From Streptomyces chartreusis NRRL 3882 (GTDB taxonomy: Bacteria; Actinomycetota; Actinomycetes; Streptomycetales; Streptomycetaceae), in NCBI RefSeq assembly GCF_900236475.1, contig NZ_LT963352.1, forward strand, positions 1,302,001 through 1,366,000: 64,000 bases of DNA, given 5' to 3'. The notes below the pieces were generated by a model. The model ran no database searches. It had not been told where the DNA came from and saw only the letters and a list, made by a program, of their open reading frames with translations. A program made the translations under genes and the position numbers. This document shows, in pieces, positions 24,958 to 32,778 of the stretch (positions within the stretch are counted from its first letter, which is position 1; every line of letters starts with the position of its first letter).

Positions 24958-26108
24958 TCCGCCTCCTCGGGAAAGCGGTCGGGGCGGAACGGGACGAGGT
25001 CCAGGTCGGGTGTCCGTCCCGTCAGCGCCTGGGCGATCAGGTGTCCGGTGCCGGTGGCGAGACCGATGCCAGCGCCCTCGTGCCCGCAGGCGTGCAGGAG
25101 TCCGGGCGCCCGGGGGTCGGGGCCGATCGCGGGCAGATGGTCCGGCAGATACGGGCGGAAGCCCGCGTACGTCCGCATGGCCCGGACTCCGGCGAGGAAC
25201 GGGAAGAGCCGCGTCGCGCCCGCCGCCAGCGCCCGCAGCGCCGGGAGCGACAACGACCGGTCGAAGCCGACCCGTTCGCGGCTGGCGCCGATGAGGACCG
25301 GCCCGGCGGGTGTGCCCTCGACCACCGGGGAGGTCTGGAGGTCCGCCGAGTCGCTGGCGACGTCGGCCACGTAGTCGGCGGCGTACACCTTGTGCCGGAT
25401 CCGGGTCGGCAGCGGCTCGGTGACCAGGACGAAACCGCGCCGGGGCAGCACCGGCAGCGACACCCCGGCGCGGGCCGCCACCTCGCCGCCCCAGGTGCCG
25501 GACGCGTTGACGACCGCCGGGGCGTGGACGTCGCCCCGGTCGGTACGCACCCCGCGCACCGCGCCGTCGGGGCCCCGCAGTACCCCGGTCATCTCACGGC
25601 CGGTGAGCAGCCGGGCGTTCGAGGCGCGCAGCAGGTGCGCCGCCGCCAGGGCGGGCATCACCTGGGCGTCCTGCGGGTAGTGCACGCCGCCCGCGAGGCC
25701 GGGGGTCAGGTACGGCTCCAGGTCGGGGAGCCGGCCGGGCGGCACCGGGACCGCCTCGACCCCGGCCGCGCGCTGCCCGGCGGCGAGTGTCTCCAGGCCG
25801 GCCAGGGCTTCGCCGGTGCCGGCGACGACGACCCCGCCCTTGGCCTCGTACTCGACCGCCTTCCCCAGCCCCTCCTGGGCCAGTTCGGACCACAGCCGGG
25901 CGGACAGCAGGGCCAGGTCGAGCTCGGGCCCGGGCTCCTTGTCGGAGACGAGGAGGTTGCCCTCCCCCGCGCCGGTCGTACCGCCGGCCACCGGGCCCCG
26001 GTCCACCACGACGGTGTCCAGGCCCGCACGGGCCGTGTACAGGGCGCAGGCGGCGCCCACAACTCCGGCTCCGACCACCACGACATCGCAGGTCAGCGGC
26101 TTGCTCAC
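24954..26108 (-). CDS. DAO-type FAD oxidoreductase (D-hydroxyproline dehydrogenase beta chain)
   Basis: This 384-residue protein starts with a classic FAD-binding fold (DVVVVGAGVVGAACALYTAR, about residues 8-27; then DTVVVDRGPVAGGTTGAGEG). It ends with GLLHACGHEGAGIGLATGTG, the family's second flavin contact. It is the catalytic chain that would oxidise cis-4-hydroxy-D-proline to the pyrroline. It is the first gene of the six-gene operon, with a GTG start. Its promoter must lie in the ~97 bases before the MmyB-like gene, where GTGTGACATAGTACTGAC stands out on the minus strand. Sarcosine or glycine oxidase is an alternative if taken without context. Confidence 0.88.
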   Translation of the reverse strand: MSKPLTCDVVVVGAGVVGAACALYTARAGLDTVVVDRGPVAGGTTGAGEGNLLVSDKEPGPELDLALLSARLWSELAQEGLGKAVEYEAKGGVVVAGTGEALAGLETLAAGQRAAGVEAVPVPPGRLPDLEPYLTPGLAGGVHYPQDAQVMPALAAAHLLRASNARLLTGREMTGVLRGPDGAVRGVRTDRGDVHAPAVVNASGTWGGEVAARAGVSLPVLPRRGFVLVTEPLPTRIRHKVYAADYVADVASDSADLQTSPVVEGTPAGPVLIGASRERVGFDRSLSLPALRALAAGATRLFPFLAGVRAMRTYAGFRPYLPDHLPAIGPDPRAPGLLHACGHEGAGIGLATGTGHLIAQALTGRTPDLDLVPFRPDRFPEEAE

Positions 26109-26205
26109 GTCAGTACTATGTCACACATCACCCTGGCTGGGAATGGGGCGGACGCTGGTGACGCGGCCCTGCGGTGATGTGGTGACCGGGAGGAACCGGC
26201 GGGGC

Positions 26206-26865
26206 TCAGTCGCCCGCCCGCACGACCCTCAGATGGGAGGCGTTACGGCGCGTCCGGCGGTCCCTGGACGGGGTGCGGCGGGCCTCGCGCAGCGCGAACG
26301 TGAGCCGGGTGCAGCCCAGTTCCTCGAGCGTCCTGGACGTCTCGACGACGATCCGGCAGTCGGTGGCGCCCCAGCGCGGATCCGGGTGCAGCAGCGGCCG
26401 TACGGCGCCGTCGTGCTCGACGGCGCTCTCGCCGACCGAGCGGATCCAGTGCGGCAGGCCGTGCCGGTAGGCGGCCTCCATGATCGGGTCCTGGGCGATG
26501 TCGCGGCGGATGGCCTGGAGGCCGTGGTCGGGGCCGTGGCTCTCCACGGTCCGCGCGAAGTGCGCGAGCATCGGCAGGCACCAGCTCGCCTCGTGCTCGC
26601 CGAGCACCGTGGGAGCGTCGGGGTGGAACAGCACGAACCTGAGGAAGTTGTCGCCCGGCATGGCCGTCGGATGCGGGCCGACACCACCGAAAAGTGACCG
26701 GAAGGCACTGTTGGCCAGCACCACGTCCCAGCAGTGGTCGACGACGAGCGAGGGGAAGGAGACGGCCTCCAGAAGCCCGGAGTAGTCCTCCAGGTAGGCC
26801 TGGACATCGGAAGTCTCGGGGACGGGCCGCGGTGCCGGCCGCTGCCCTCCTGCCTGATATGCCAT
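26206..26865 (-). CDS. MmyB-like ligand-binding protein lacking a helix-turn-helix
   Basis: This 219-residue protein matches the C-terminal PAS-like domain of MmyB-type XRE regulators: YSGLLEAVSFPSLVVDHCWD then VVLANSAFRSLFGG and DNFLRFVLFHPDA, and later TSRTLEELGCTRLTFAL. In most family members an N-terminal HTH precedes this domain. Here the protein starts directly before it and has only an Ala/Pro-rich leader. It may act as a sensor or partner protein rather than bind DNA. The tail is Arg-rich (TPSRDRRTRRNASH) and could contact nucleic acid. The gene is monocistronic and lies upstream of the hydroxyproline operon. Confidence 0.75.
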   Translation of the reverse strand: MAYQAGGQRPAPRPVPETSDVQAYLEDYSGLLEAVSFPSLVVDHCWDVVLANSAFRSLFGGVGPHPTAMPGDNFLRFVLFHPDAPTVLGEHEASWCLPMLAHFARTVESHGPDHGLQAIRRDIAQDPIMEAAYRHGLPHWIRSVGESAVEHDGAVRPLLHPDPRWGATDCRIVVETSRTLEELGCTRLTFALREARRTPSRDRRTRRNASHLRVVRAGD

Positions 26866-27079
26866 CGGGAGGTCACCCCTCTTGCCTGTGCGGCCCTGAC
26901 GCGGCGCCCCGATCCTGATGCCCGGAACTGAGGCGTGTCAACTATCGTGGCATTTCGTGCTGGTTGACGGCTGAAATTGGCCACAGTTGTGGCGAGACCT
27001 GGATGTGAGTTCGAAGCACCGGCTACGCTCCGGGAAGTTAACGCCGGGGTAGGTCACGGCATCCACTTGTGAGAAGCCT

Positions 27080-27763
27080 GTGAGAGACGTAGGAGATCTG
27101 TCGGTGACGGGTGGCTTCGTCGAAGGTCCGGGCGCCACACCGACGGCCGTGCTGGCGGCCGTCGTCTCCCGTGTCACCGCGCTCGCCGACCGGCTCGGCG
27201 TGCCGCACGCCGAGGTCTTCGACATCGGCCGGCTGTCCGTCGCCTCCGGCGTCCCGGAACCCGTGGTCAAGGCCCTGCTCGGCGGCCGGCCGGCGGGCGA
27301 GCCCGATGTGCAGGCCCGGTTCCTCCAGCGCCTGGACCTGCTGCGCCGGACCCGGCTCAAACCCAACGGCCGGAAGTACACCCAGCAGGAGATCGCCGAC
27401 GGCGCGGGCATGTCCCGGCAGCAGGCCGGCGCCCTCATCAACGGCGACCGGCGGCCGACCATGGAGCACTGCGACGCCCTCCAGCGGTTCTTCCGGGTGC
27501 ACGCCGGTTTCCTCACGGCCGAGGACCCCGAGGCACTGGTGAGCGCCCTCCAGCACACCGAGCAGGAGCTGCTCCAGAAGCTCGCCGACCGCGAGCGGGA
27601 GGCGGCCGCGGCAGCCGACGACCCGCTGGAGCGGCTGTTGCAGGACCACGGCGTGCGCGGCATCGCCTGGCGGGCCGCGCAGCTGCCCACCGACCAGCAC
27701 CGCGACAAGGTGGCGGAGTGGCTGGACATGCTCCTGGAGAGCGTCAAGCGGCCCGAGTCGTGA
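27080..27763 (+). CDS. XRE-family helix-turn-helix protein
   Basis: This 227-residue regulator has an XRE-type HTH at about residues 101-125 (TQQEIADGAGMSRQQAGALI, NGDRRPT). It sits after a ~95-residue N-terminal part that itself looks like a degenerate HTH region (DIGRLSVASGVPEPVVKALL). The C-terminal third is acidic and helical. The GTG start follows an AGAAGCC stretch. Its stop shares bases with a possible GTG start of the next gene, a peptidase-like protein, so the two form an operon of the regulator plus ImmA/IrrE-type pair common in Streptomyces and phages. Confidence 0.85.
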   Translation: MRDVGDLSVTGGFVEGPGATPTAVLAAVVSRVTALADRLGVPHAEVFDIGRLSVASGVPEPVVKALLGGRPAGEPDVQARFLQRLDLLRRTRLKPNGRKYTQQEIADGAGMSRQQAGALINGDRRPTMEHCDALQRFFRVHAGFLTAEDPEALVSALQHTEQELLQKLADREREAAAAADDPLERLLQDHGVRGIAWRAAQLPTDQHRDKVAEWLDMLLESVKRPES

Positions 27764-27777
27764 CCGTGGGGAGAACT

Positions 27778-28326
27778 GTGGGCATCGGTAAGGAAATGCG
27801 CCGCCTGTGCGGCGAACTGGTCGCGGAGCTGACCCTCCCCGCGCCGGCGCGGCCCGACGCGCTGTACGCCGCGCTGTGCGATGCCATGAGCAGACGCCGG
27901 GGCCGCCCCGTCCACTTCCGTACGGCCGCCTTCCCGCCCGGGACCGCGAGCGGGCTGTGGCTCGACATGGCCGAGCAGGACCTCGTCGTGATCGAGGAAC
28001 GCACCGCTCCCGACCACCAGTTGGTGATCCTGGGCCACGAGCTGTGGCACATGAAGGCGGGACACTGCTCCCACCACGTCGAGGGCGCCGCCGTCGCGGC
28101 CCGGCTGCTCCACGACGGCGCCGACCTCCAGGCGACGGTGCTGAAGGTCGCCGCCCGCACCCGTTTCGACCTCGACGACGAGAAGGAGGCCGAGAGCTTC
28201 GGCCTGCTGCTGGCCAGCAAGTGCCGGTCCTGGCTGGCGGGTTCGGCGTCCCGGGGGCCCGTGCAGCGGGACCATCTGGCGGGGCGGATCGAGGCGTCAC
28301 TGGGCTACCCGGGGTCGCAGGGCTGA
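27778..28326 (+). CDS. ImmA/IrrE (M78)-type metallopeptidase-like protein
   Basis: This 182-residue protein has the zinc motif HELWH (His87, Glu88, His91) within VILGHELWHMKAGH, and a later acidic third-ligand region (DEKEAESFGLLLASKC). Such peptidases usually cleave or control the XRE repressor encoded with them. The GTG chosen has GGGGAG four to five bases upstream. A second GTG six codons earlier would overlap the XRE stop, and cannot be excluded. Known pairs of this kind act in stress response, phage immunity or as toxin-antitoxin-like modules. The function here is not defined. Confidence 0.83.
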   Translation: MGIGKEMRRLCGELVAELTLPAPARPDALYAALCDAMSRRRGRPVHFRTAAFPPGTASGLWLDMAEQDLVVIEERTAPDHQLVILGHELWHMKAGHCSHHVEGAAVAARLLHDGADLQATVLKVAARTRFDLDDEKEAESFGLLLASKCRSWLAGSASRGPVQRDHLAGRIEASLGYPGSQG

Positions 28327-28451
28327 GCGGCCGGCAGCGCGGGCCGAGGTGGGGTCCGGCCTGCGCCGAGCGGGCGAACCCACGGGCGGCGGGGCCGGAT
28401 TGTCAGTGGTGGGCGGCAAGCTGGAGGTGCGTCCCGTGTGTGCGGGGCGTG

Positions 28452-28469
28452 CGCGCCCTTCAGGGCGCG
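28452..28469. repeat. Short GC hairpin in the gap before the 80-residue gene
   Basis: CGCGCCC-TTCA-GGGCGCG is a perfect stem with a four-base loop. It could end transcription of the XRE/M78 pair or act in the leader of the next gene. Confidence 0.45.
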
Positions 28470-28503
28470 GGACCGATGACGCCGACACGGGGAGAGCCGA
28501 CCG

Positions 28504-28746
28504 ATGCCCACCGCCGTACTGACCGACCGTGAACGCACCGCCGTCCAGGCCTATCTGCGGCTGCTGCACACCGTCCGGGCCGCCTTCGACCTGGAGACGG
28601 GCCCGCCCGGCGCCCACCGGCCCCCTGTCGTCCCGCCCGGCGTCCTCGCCGAGGCGGAGGAGGCCCTCGACCGAGCGGGCCTCACCGGCAACGAGGAAGC
28701 GTTCTTCCGCCTGCTCCAGAGCTGGTGCCCCGAGCCGGGGCCCTGA
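28504..28746 (+). CDS. Hypothetical 80-residue protein
   Basis: The protein is MPTAVLTDRERTAVQAYLRL and onward, predicted to be two or three helices with a Pro-rich middle (GPPGAHRPPVVPPGVL). It has no cofactor or catalytic motif and no signal peptide. A GGGGAGA purine run lies about ten bases before the ATG, and third positions are strongly GC-biased, so it is probably real. It converges on the phosphopantetheinyl transferase gene. I do not recognise a family. Confidence 0.6.
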   Translation: MPTAVLTDRERTAVQAYLRLLHTVRAAFDLETGPPGAHRPPVVPPGVLAEAEEALDRAGLTGNEEAFFRLLQSWCPEPGP

Positions 28747-28805
28747 GCCGGAACCCTGAGCCGACGGCCGATGACACGGCGACCCGGCAAGCCTGATCGC
28801 CGGTC

Positions 28806-29480
28806 TCAGTCGTGCGGTACGGCGACCGCCGTCGCGACCAGGCCGCGGTCGGCGGTCCAGTGGCCGTCGAAGTGGCCCAGGCGGCGGGCGCCGACCCGTG
28901 GGCCGGGGACGAGGAGCGTGGCGCGGAAGGTACCGCGCGGTTCGCCGGGGTCGGCGGAGATCTCGATGTCGGCCTCCGCGAAGTCCAGCCACGCGCCGGT
29001 GAGCGGGAACCACGCCTTGTAGACGGACTCCTTCGCGCTGAACAGCAGCCGGTCCCAGTGGACGTCGGGGCGCTGTGCGGCCAGCCGCCGCAGGCGCTCG
29101 GCCTCGGCCGGCAGGGAGACGGCGGGCAGCACCCCCTCGGGCAGCGGCCCGTGGACCTCGGCGTCGATGCCCAGGGAGGCCAGGTCGGTGGCGCGGACCA
29201 GGGCGGCGGCGCAGTAGCCGTCGCAGTGGGTCATGCTGCCGGCCAGCCCGGCCGGCCAGCGCGGGGCGCCGCGTTCCCCGGGCAGGATCGGCTGCGGCGG
29301 CACGCCGAGCTTCTCCATGGCCCGGCGGGCGCAGGAGCGGACGACGGTGAACTCCCGGCGCCGCTTGGCGACCGCCCGGGTCACGAGCGCCGCCTCCTCG
29401 GGGTACAGCGGGGTGTCCGCGCCGTCGTTGCCGTAGGCCTCCACGGTGACGACGGTCTGGGGCAGCAGTTCCCCGATCAC
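28806..29480 (-). CDS. 4'-phosphopantetheinyl transferase (EntD/Sfp-like)
   Basis: This 224-residue enzyme has the conserved signatures of the Sfp superfamily: SMTHCDGYCAAAL (about residues 82-94), the magnesium site GIDAEVHGPL (104-113) and FSAKESVYKAWFPL (147-160). It loads phosphopantetheine from coenzyme A onto acyl- or peptidyl-carrier proteins of polyketide, non-ribosomal peptide or siderophore systems. The C-terminal domain is complete. No carrier-protein genes are nearby, so it probably serves distant clusters. Its start overlaps the stop of the metallophosphoesterase gene by four bases, a pairing I recall from other Streptomyces. Confidence 0.93.
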   Translation of the reverse strand: MIGELLPQTVVTVEAYGNDGADTPLYPEEAALVTRAVAKRRREFTVVRSCARRAMEKLGVPPQPILPGERGAPRWPAGLAGSMTHCDGYCAAALVRATDLASLGIDAEVHGPLPEGVLPAVSLPAEAERLRRLAAQRPDVHWDRLLFSAKESVYKAWFPLTGAWLDFAEADIEISADPGEPRGTFRATLLVPGPRVGARRLGHFDGHWTADRGLVATAVAVPHD

Positions 29481-30337
29481 CGCTCCTCGCCCTCCCTCGG
29501 CAGGATGCGCCGCAGCCGCCCCGGCTCACCGGACCGCTTGCGCCACTCCCGGGGGTAGCCCACGGACACCTCTTCGAATCGCACGCCCTCGTGCCAGGTG
29601 GTGCGGGGGATGTGCAGATGGCCGTAGACCATCGTGTGGACGGGGAATCTGCGGTGCCAGTCGGCGGTCAGTCCCGTGCCGCACCACATGGCGAACTCGG
29701 GGTGCCACAGGACGTCCATCGGGTGCCGGTGCAGCGGGTAGTGGTTGACGGGGATCACGGGCAGGCCGTCGGGCAGTTCGGCGAGTCTGCGTTCGGTCTC
29801 GGCGACCCGGTCCCGGCACCAGTCCTCCCGACTCGGGTACGGGTCGGGGTGCAGCAGGTACTCGTCGGTGCACACGATGCCCGTACCCTGGGCGTACGCC
29901 AGGCCCTGCTCCTTGGTCGCGCACCCGGACGGCAGGAACGAGTAGTCGTACAGCAGGAACAGCGGTGCGACGGCCACGGGGCCGCCGGGGCCGTCCCAGA
30001 CGGGGTAGGGGTCCTCCGGTGTCGTCACGCCGAGGTCCCGGCACAGCTCGACCAGGTGGTCGTACCGGGCGACGCCGCGCAGGGTGACGGCGTCGCTCGG
30101 ATGGGTCCACAGCTCGTGGTTGCCGGGCACCCAGACGACCTTGCGGAAGCGGGCCGCGAGCGTCTTGAGGGTCCAGCGGATGTCCGCCACGGTCTCCGCG
30201 ACGTCCCCGGCGACGAGCAGCCAGTCGTCGTCCGTCCCGGGCCGCATCCCTTCGACCAGGGCGCGGTTCTCCGGGTAGCCGATGTGCAGATCGCTGATGG
30301 CCAGCAGTTGTCCGGCGCCACCGGCCGTCGACGTCAC
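29477..30337 (-). CDS. Calcineurin-like metallophosphoesterase
   Basis: This 286-residue cytoplasmic enzyme shows the whole metal-binding series: AISDLHIGYP, LVAGDVAET, VWVPGNHELW, PVNHYPLH and VYGHLHIPR. The GTG start chosen puts the first motif about 16 residues in and is preceded by GGAGG. The frame extends 16 codons further but only with a Trp/Arg-rich tail. It is coupled to the phosphopantetheinyl transferase gene downstream by a four-base overlap. A tempting idea is that it acts on phosphopantetheine or nucleotide products such as 3',5'-ADP, but nothing in the sequence fixes the substrate. Confidence 0.9.
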   Translation of the reverse strand: MTSTAGGAGQLLAISDLHIGYPENRALVEGMRPGTDDDWLLVAGDVAETVADIRWTLKTLAARFRKVVWVPGNHELWTHPSDAVTLRGVARYDHLVELCRDLGVTTPEDPYPVWDGPGGPVAVAPLFLLYDYSFLPSGCATKEQGLAYAQGTGIVCTDEYLLHPDPYPSREDWCRDRVAETERRLAELPDGLPVIPVNHYPLHRHPMDVLWHPEFAMWCGTGLTADWHRRFPVHTMVYGHLHIPRTTWHEGVRFEEVSVGYPREWRKRSGEPGRLRRILPREGEER

Positions 30338-30598
30338 CCCTCGTCCCCCTCCACGCCCCCACCGCGAACGCCACCACGAGATCACATCACCGCGCCCGGG
30401 GACAAGGGCGGCCGGACGGCCGGGAATCGGAATCCGTAACCCGCGCGTTGCACGACTCGGCCCGCCGAAGCCGTATGATCTGCCCCAACACCACCGCTAA
30501 GAACTTCCCTTTCACAGGGGCGGTTTGGTGACCCTCCATTCATCCTGCCCGGGCACGGGCTGCTGAGCCCTGCCCGCGAACCGTGAAAGGCGGCCTGC

Positions 30599-31735
30599 AT
30601 GGTCTCTCGCGTACGCGTCTGGCTCAACCGCACGTACGCGGAGAACGTGTTCTTCATGGATCAGCTGCGGAGAAATCCCAGCGACCGGGCCGTCGAGATC
30701 CATGCCACGCACGGCGACCCCGACTCCCCCGTGCTGGCCGCCGCCGACACCGCCGAGCTGGAACCCGAGAACCTCTCCCCCGCCGGGTACGTCGAGTACG
30801 CGCTCGACCAGTGCGCGCGGCGCGGCATCGACGTGTTCGTGCCCCGGCTGCACCAGGCGGCGATCGTGGCGCACCGCGCCGAGTTCGAGGCGGCCGGTAC
30901 GGCGGTGCTGGCGCCGCCGCCCGAGGCGGTGGCCGTCTTCCAGGACAAGGTGATCGCCTACGAGGCGGTCCAGGCGATCGGCGTGCCGGTGCCGCCGTGG
31001 TGGCGGGTCCGGTCGGGTGACGAACTCGTCGCCGCCGTGGAGGCTTTGGAGGCCGCCGGGCACAAGGCGTGCTTCAAGCCGGCGTCGGGGGCGGGCGGGG
31101 TGGGCTTCCGCGTGATCACGCGCTCGCCCTTCTCGCTGATGCACCTGAGCGGGTTCCCGAGCCCGTACGTGCCGCTCGACCTGGTGCTGGAGGCGCTGGG
31201 GCGGGCCGAGGAGCCCGTCGACTGGATGGTGATGCCGCGCCTGGAGCAGCCCGAGGTGTCGGTGGACTGCCTGACCGGTCCGGACAACCGGGTCCGGCTG
31301 GCCGTCGGCCGCACCAAGAACGGCCGCCGCCGGGGCTTCACGCTGCACGAGCGGTGGCTGGACCCGGCCCGGCGGATCGCGGAGGGCTTCGGTCTGCACT
31401 ACCTGTCCAACATCCAGTTCCGCATGTTCGGCGACCGGCCGGTCCTGATGGACGTCAACACCCGCCCGGCCGGCGGCCTGCACCAGCTGTCGCTGTGCGG
31501 GGTCAACGCCCCCTGGGCCGCCGTCCAGCTGGCGCTCGGCGAGGACCCGGGCGAGGTGGTCCCGCCGTTCCTGGGCCAGGACTACACGGTGGTGTCGGGG
31601 CCGCGTCCGCTGCGGCCGGTGCAGCTGCCGCAGCAGCGGCCGGAGGCGACGGAGCAGCAGCCGCTGCCCGCGGTGCCGGCCGGCTCCGTCGAGACGGCGG
31701 CCCCGCAGGCCACGGTGGGGGCCCTGCCTCTCTAG
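30599..31735 (+). CDS. ATP-grasp family ligase-like protein
   Basis: This 378-residue protein has the ATP-grasp core: ACFKPASGAGGVGFRVI (about residues 157-174, the lysine and glycine-rich loop) and VLMDVNTRPAGGLHQLSLCG (metal-binding Asp/Asn). The N-terminal ~115 residues form the substrate-recognition domain (DVFVPRLHQAAIVAHRAEFE). The last 50 residues are Pro/Gln-rich and likely disordered. Family members join a carboxylate to an amine or similar using ATP. The target is unknown. It stands alone between two oppositely oriented units and converges on the sulfotransferase gene. Confidence 0.85.
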   Translation: MVSRVRVWLNRTYAENVFFMDQLRRNPSDRAVEIHATHGDPDSPVLAAADTAELEPENLSPAGYVEYALDQCARRGIDVFVPRLHQAAIVAHRAEFEAAGTAVLAPPPEAVAVFQDKVIAYEAVQAIGVPVPPWWRVRSGDELVAAVEALEAAGHKACFKPASGAGGVGFRVITRSPFSLMHLSGFPSPYVPLDLVLEALGRAEEPVDWMVMPRLEQPEVSVDCLTGPDNRVRLAVGRTKNGRRRGFTLHERWLDPARRIAEGFGLHYLSNIQFRMFGDRPVLMDVNTRPAGGLHQLSLCGVNAPWAAVQLALGEDPGEVVPPFLGQDYTVVSGPRPLRPVQLPQQRPEATEQQPLPAVPAGSVETAAPQATVGALPL

Positions 31736-31765
31736 CCCCTGTCCCCGCCCAGCGCCTGTCCTCCG

Positions 31766-32635
31766 CTATGTGCCGTACCCCCATGCCTGGGCCAGTTCCC
31801 TCAGGCGTGGGGGGAGTTCGACACCCGGGTCGGCGCCGCGGGCCGACTGGATGCGGCCGGACTTGATGGTGCTGGACCAGTCGCCGAGCTGCGGGCGGAA
31901 GGTGCCGTGGTCCTTGCTGCCGTAGTCGAGCATGGCGGGCTCCCAGGGGACGCCGAGGTGGTCGCAGATGCCCCGGGTGACCTTCTCCGGCTCGGCGGTG
32001 AGCTCCTCGTAGGTGATCACATGGGGGTCGAGGTTCAGACGGGCCTCCTCCAGCTTCTCGCTGTAGTCGAGGACCTCGGTGCGAACGGCCTCGTGATCGG
32101 GGTCGCTGCGGCGGGCGGTGAGGGACGTGACGACCGCGCCGGGGTGGCGGAGCAGCAGGATGTAGCGGGCGTTCGGCCAACATCGGCGCAGGCGGGGCCA
32201 GATGAGGGTGTTCGGCGGGGTCTTGTCGACGATGACGTCCTTGCCGCTGCGGCTGAGCTCCAGGTGCAGCACCCGGTCCCACAGCACGTGTTCCAGCTCG
32301 TCCTTGTCGAGGTGGAGCGCCCGCATGGCGTCCGCGGTGAAGTCGCGGGACAGGTGGACGTGCACCGTGCGCAGGTGCATCTCGTGCGGGGCGCGGATGC
32401 GGCTGTGGCTGTTGAGCAGGACGCGCAGCAGGGTCGAACCGGAGCGCACCGACGACAGGACGAAGACGGGCGAGTCGACCAGCCGGGGCGCGGGCGGGGC
32501 GGTGTAGGTGTCGGCTGCCGGGCGGGGGGCGGGGATGGCGTCAAGGGTCCGGCGCGGTGGACTGACCGCTTGCATCACCAGCCTTCCGCGACGCTTCAGG
32601 CCCTTGCCGATCGCAGCCATACGCGGGTCTCGCAC
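31766..32635 (-). CDS. Sulfotransferase-family protein
   Basis: This 289-residue protein has the 5'-phosphosulfate-binding loop VFVLSSVRSGSTLLRVLLNS (about residues 57-76) and the 3'-phosphate region YILLLRHPGAVVTSL. The acidic VIVDKTPPNTLIWPRL between them is also typical. It would transfer sulfate from PAPS to a hydroxyl of an unknown acceptor such as a lipid, sugar or polyketide. The start chosen is a GTG seven bases after AAAGG. A run of Lys/Arg before the fold (GKGLKRRGRLVMQAV) suggests membrane association. There are no PAPS-synthesis genes nearby. Confidence 0.85.
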   Translation of the reverse strand: MRDPRMAAIGKGLKRRGRLVMQAVSPPRRTLDAIPAPRPAADTYTAPPAPRLVDSPVFVLSSVRSGSTLLRVLLNSHSRIRAPHEMHLRTVHVHLSRDFTADAMRALHLDKDELEHVLWDRVLHLELSRSGKDVIVDKTPPNTLIWPRLRRCWPNARYILLLRHPGAVVTSLTARRSDPDHEAVRTEVLDYSEKLEEARLNLDPHVITYEELTAEPEKVTRGICDHLGVPWEPAMLDYGSKDHGTFRPQLGDWSSTIKSGRIQSARGADPGVELPPRLRELAQAWGYGT

Positions 32636-32778
32636 GGTGACACCTTTCGTTCGCGTTGTGCGTTCCGCATCCCAGGGGGACGGGGCGAACTCAAGGTGTC
32701 CACAAGGCGAACCGGCGTGCTCACGAGCGTCCACACACCGCCCGTGAGCAGGCCACTTACCCGTTTCTTAAACTTTCG

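Noticed and set aside
26866..27079. Small gene in the gap between the MmyB-like and XRE genes
   Set aside because: No frame has both a start with a ribosome site and typical codon use. It is most likely a divergent promoter region.
32636..32778. Longer N-terminus for the sulfotransferase
   Set aside because: The frame continues upstream with a Cys/Trp/His-rich sequence unlike a protein domain, and the GTG at 32635 has a good ribosome site.
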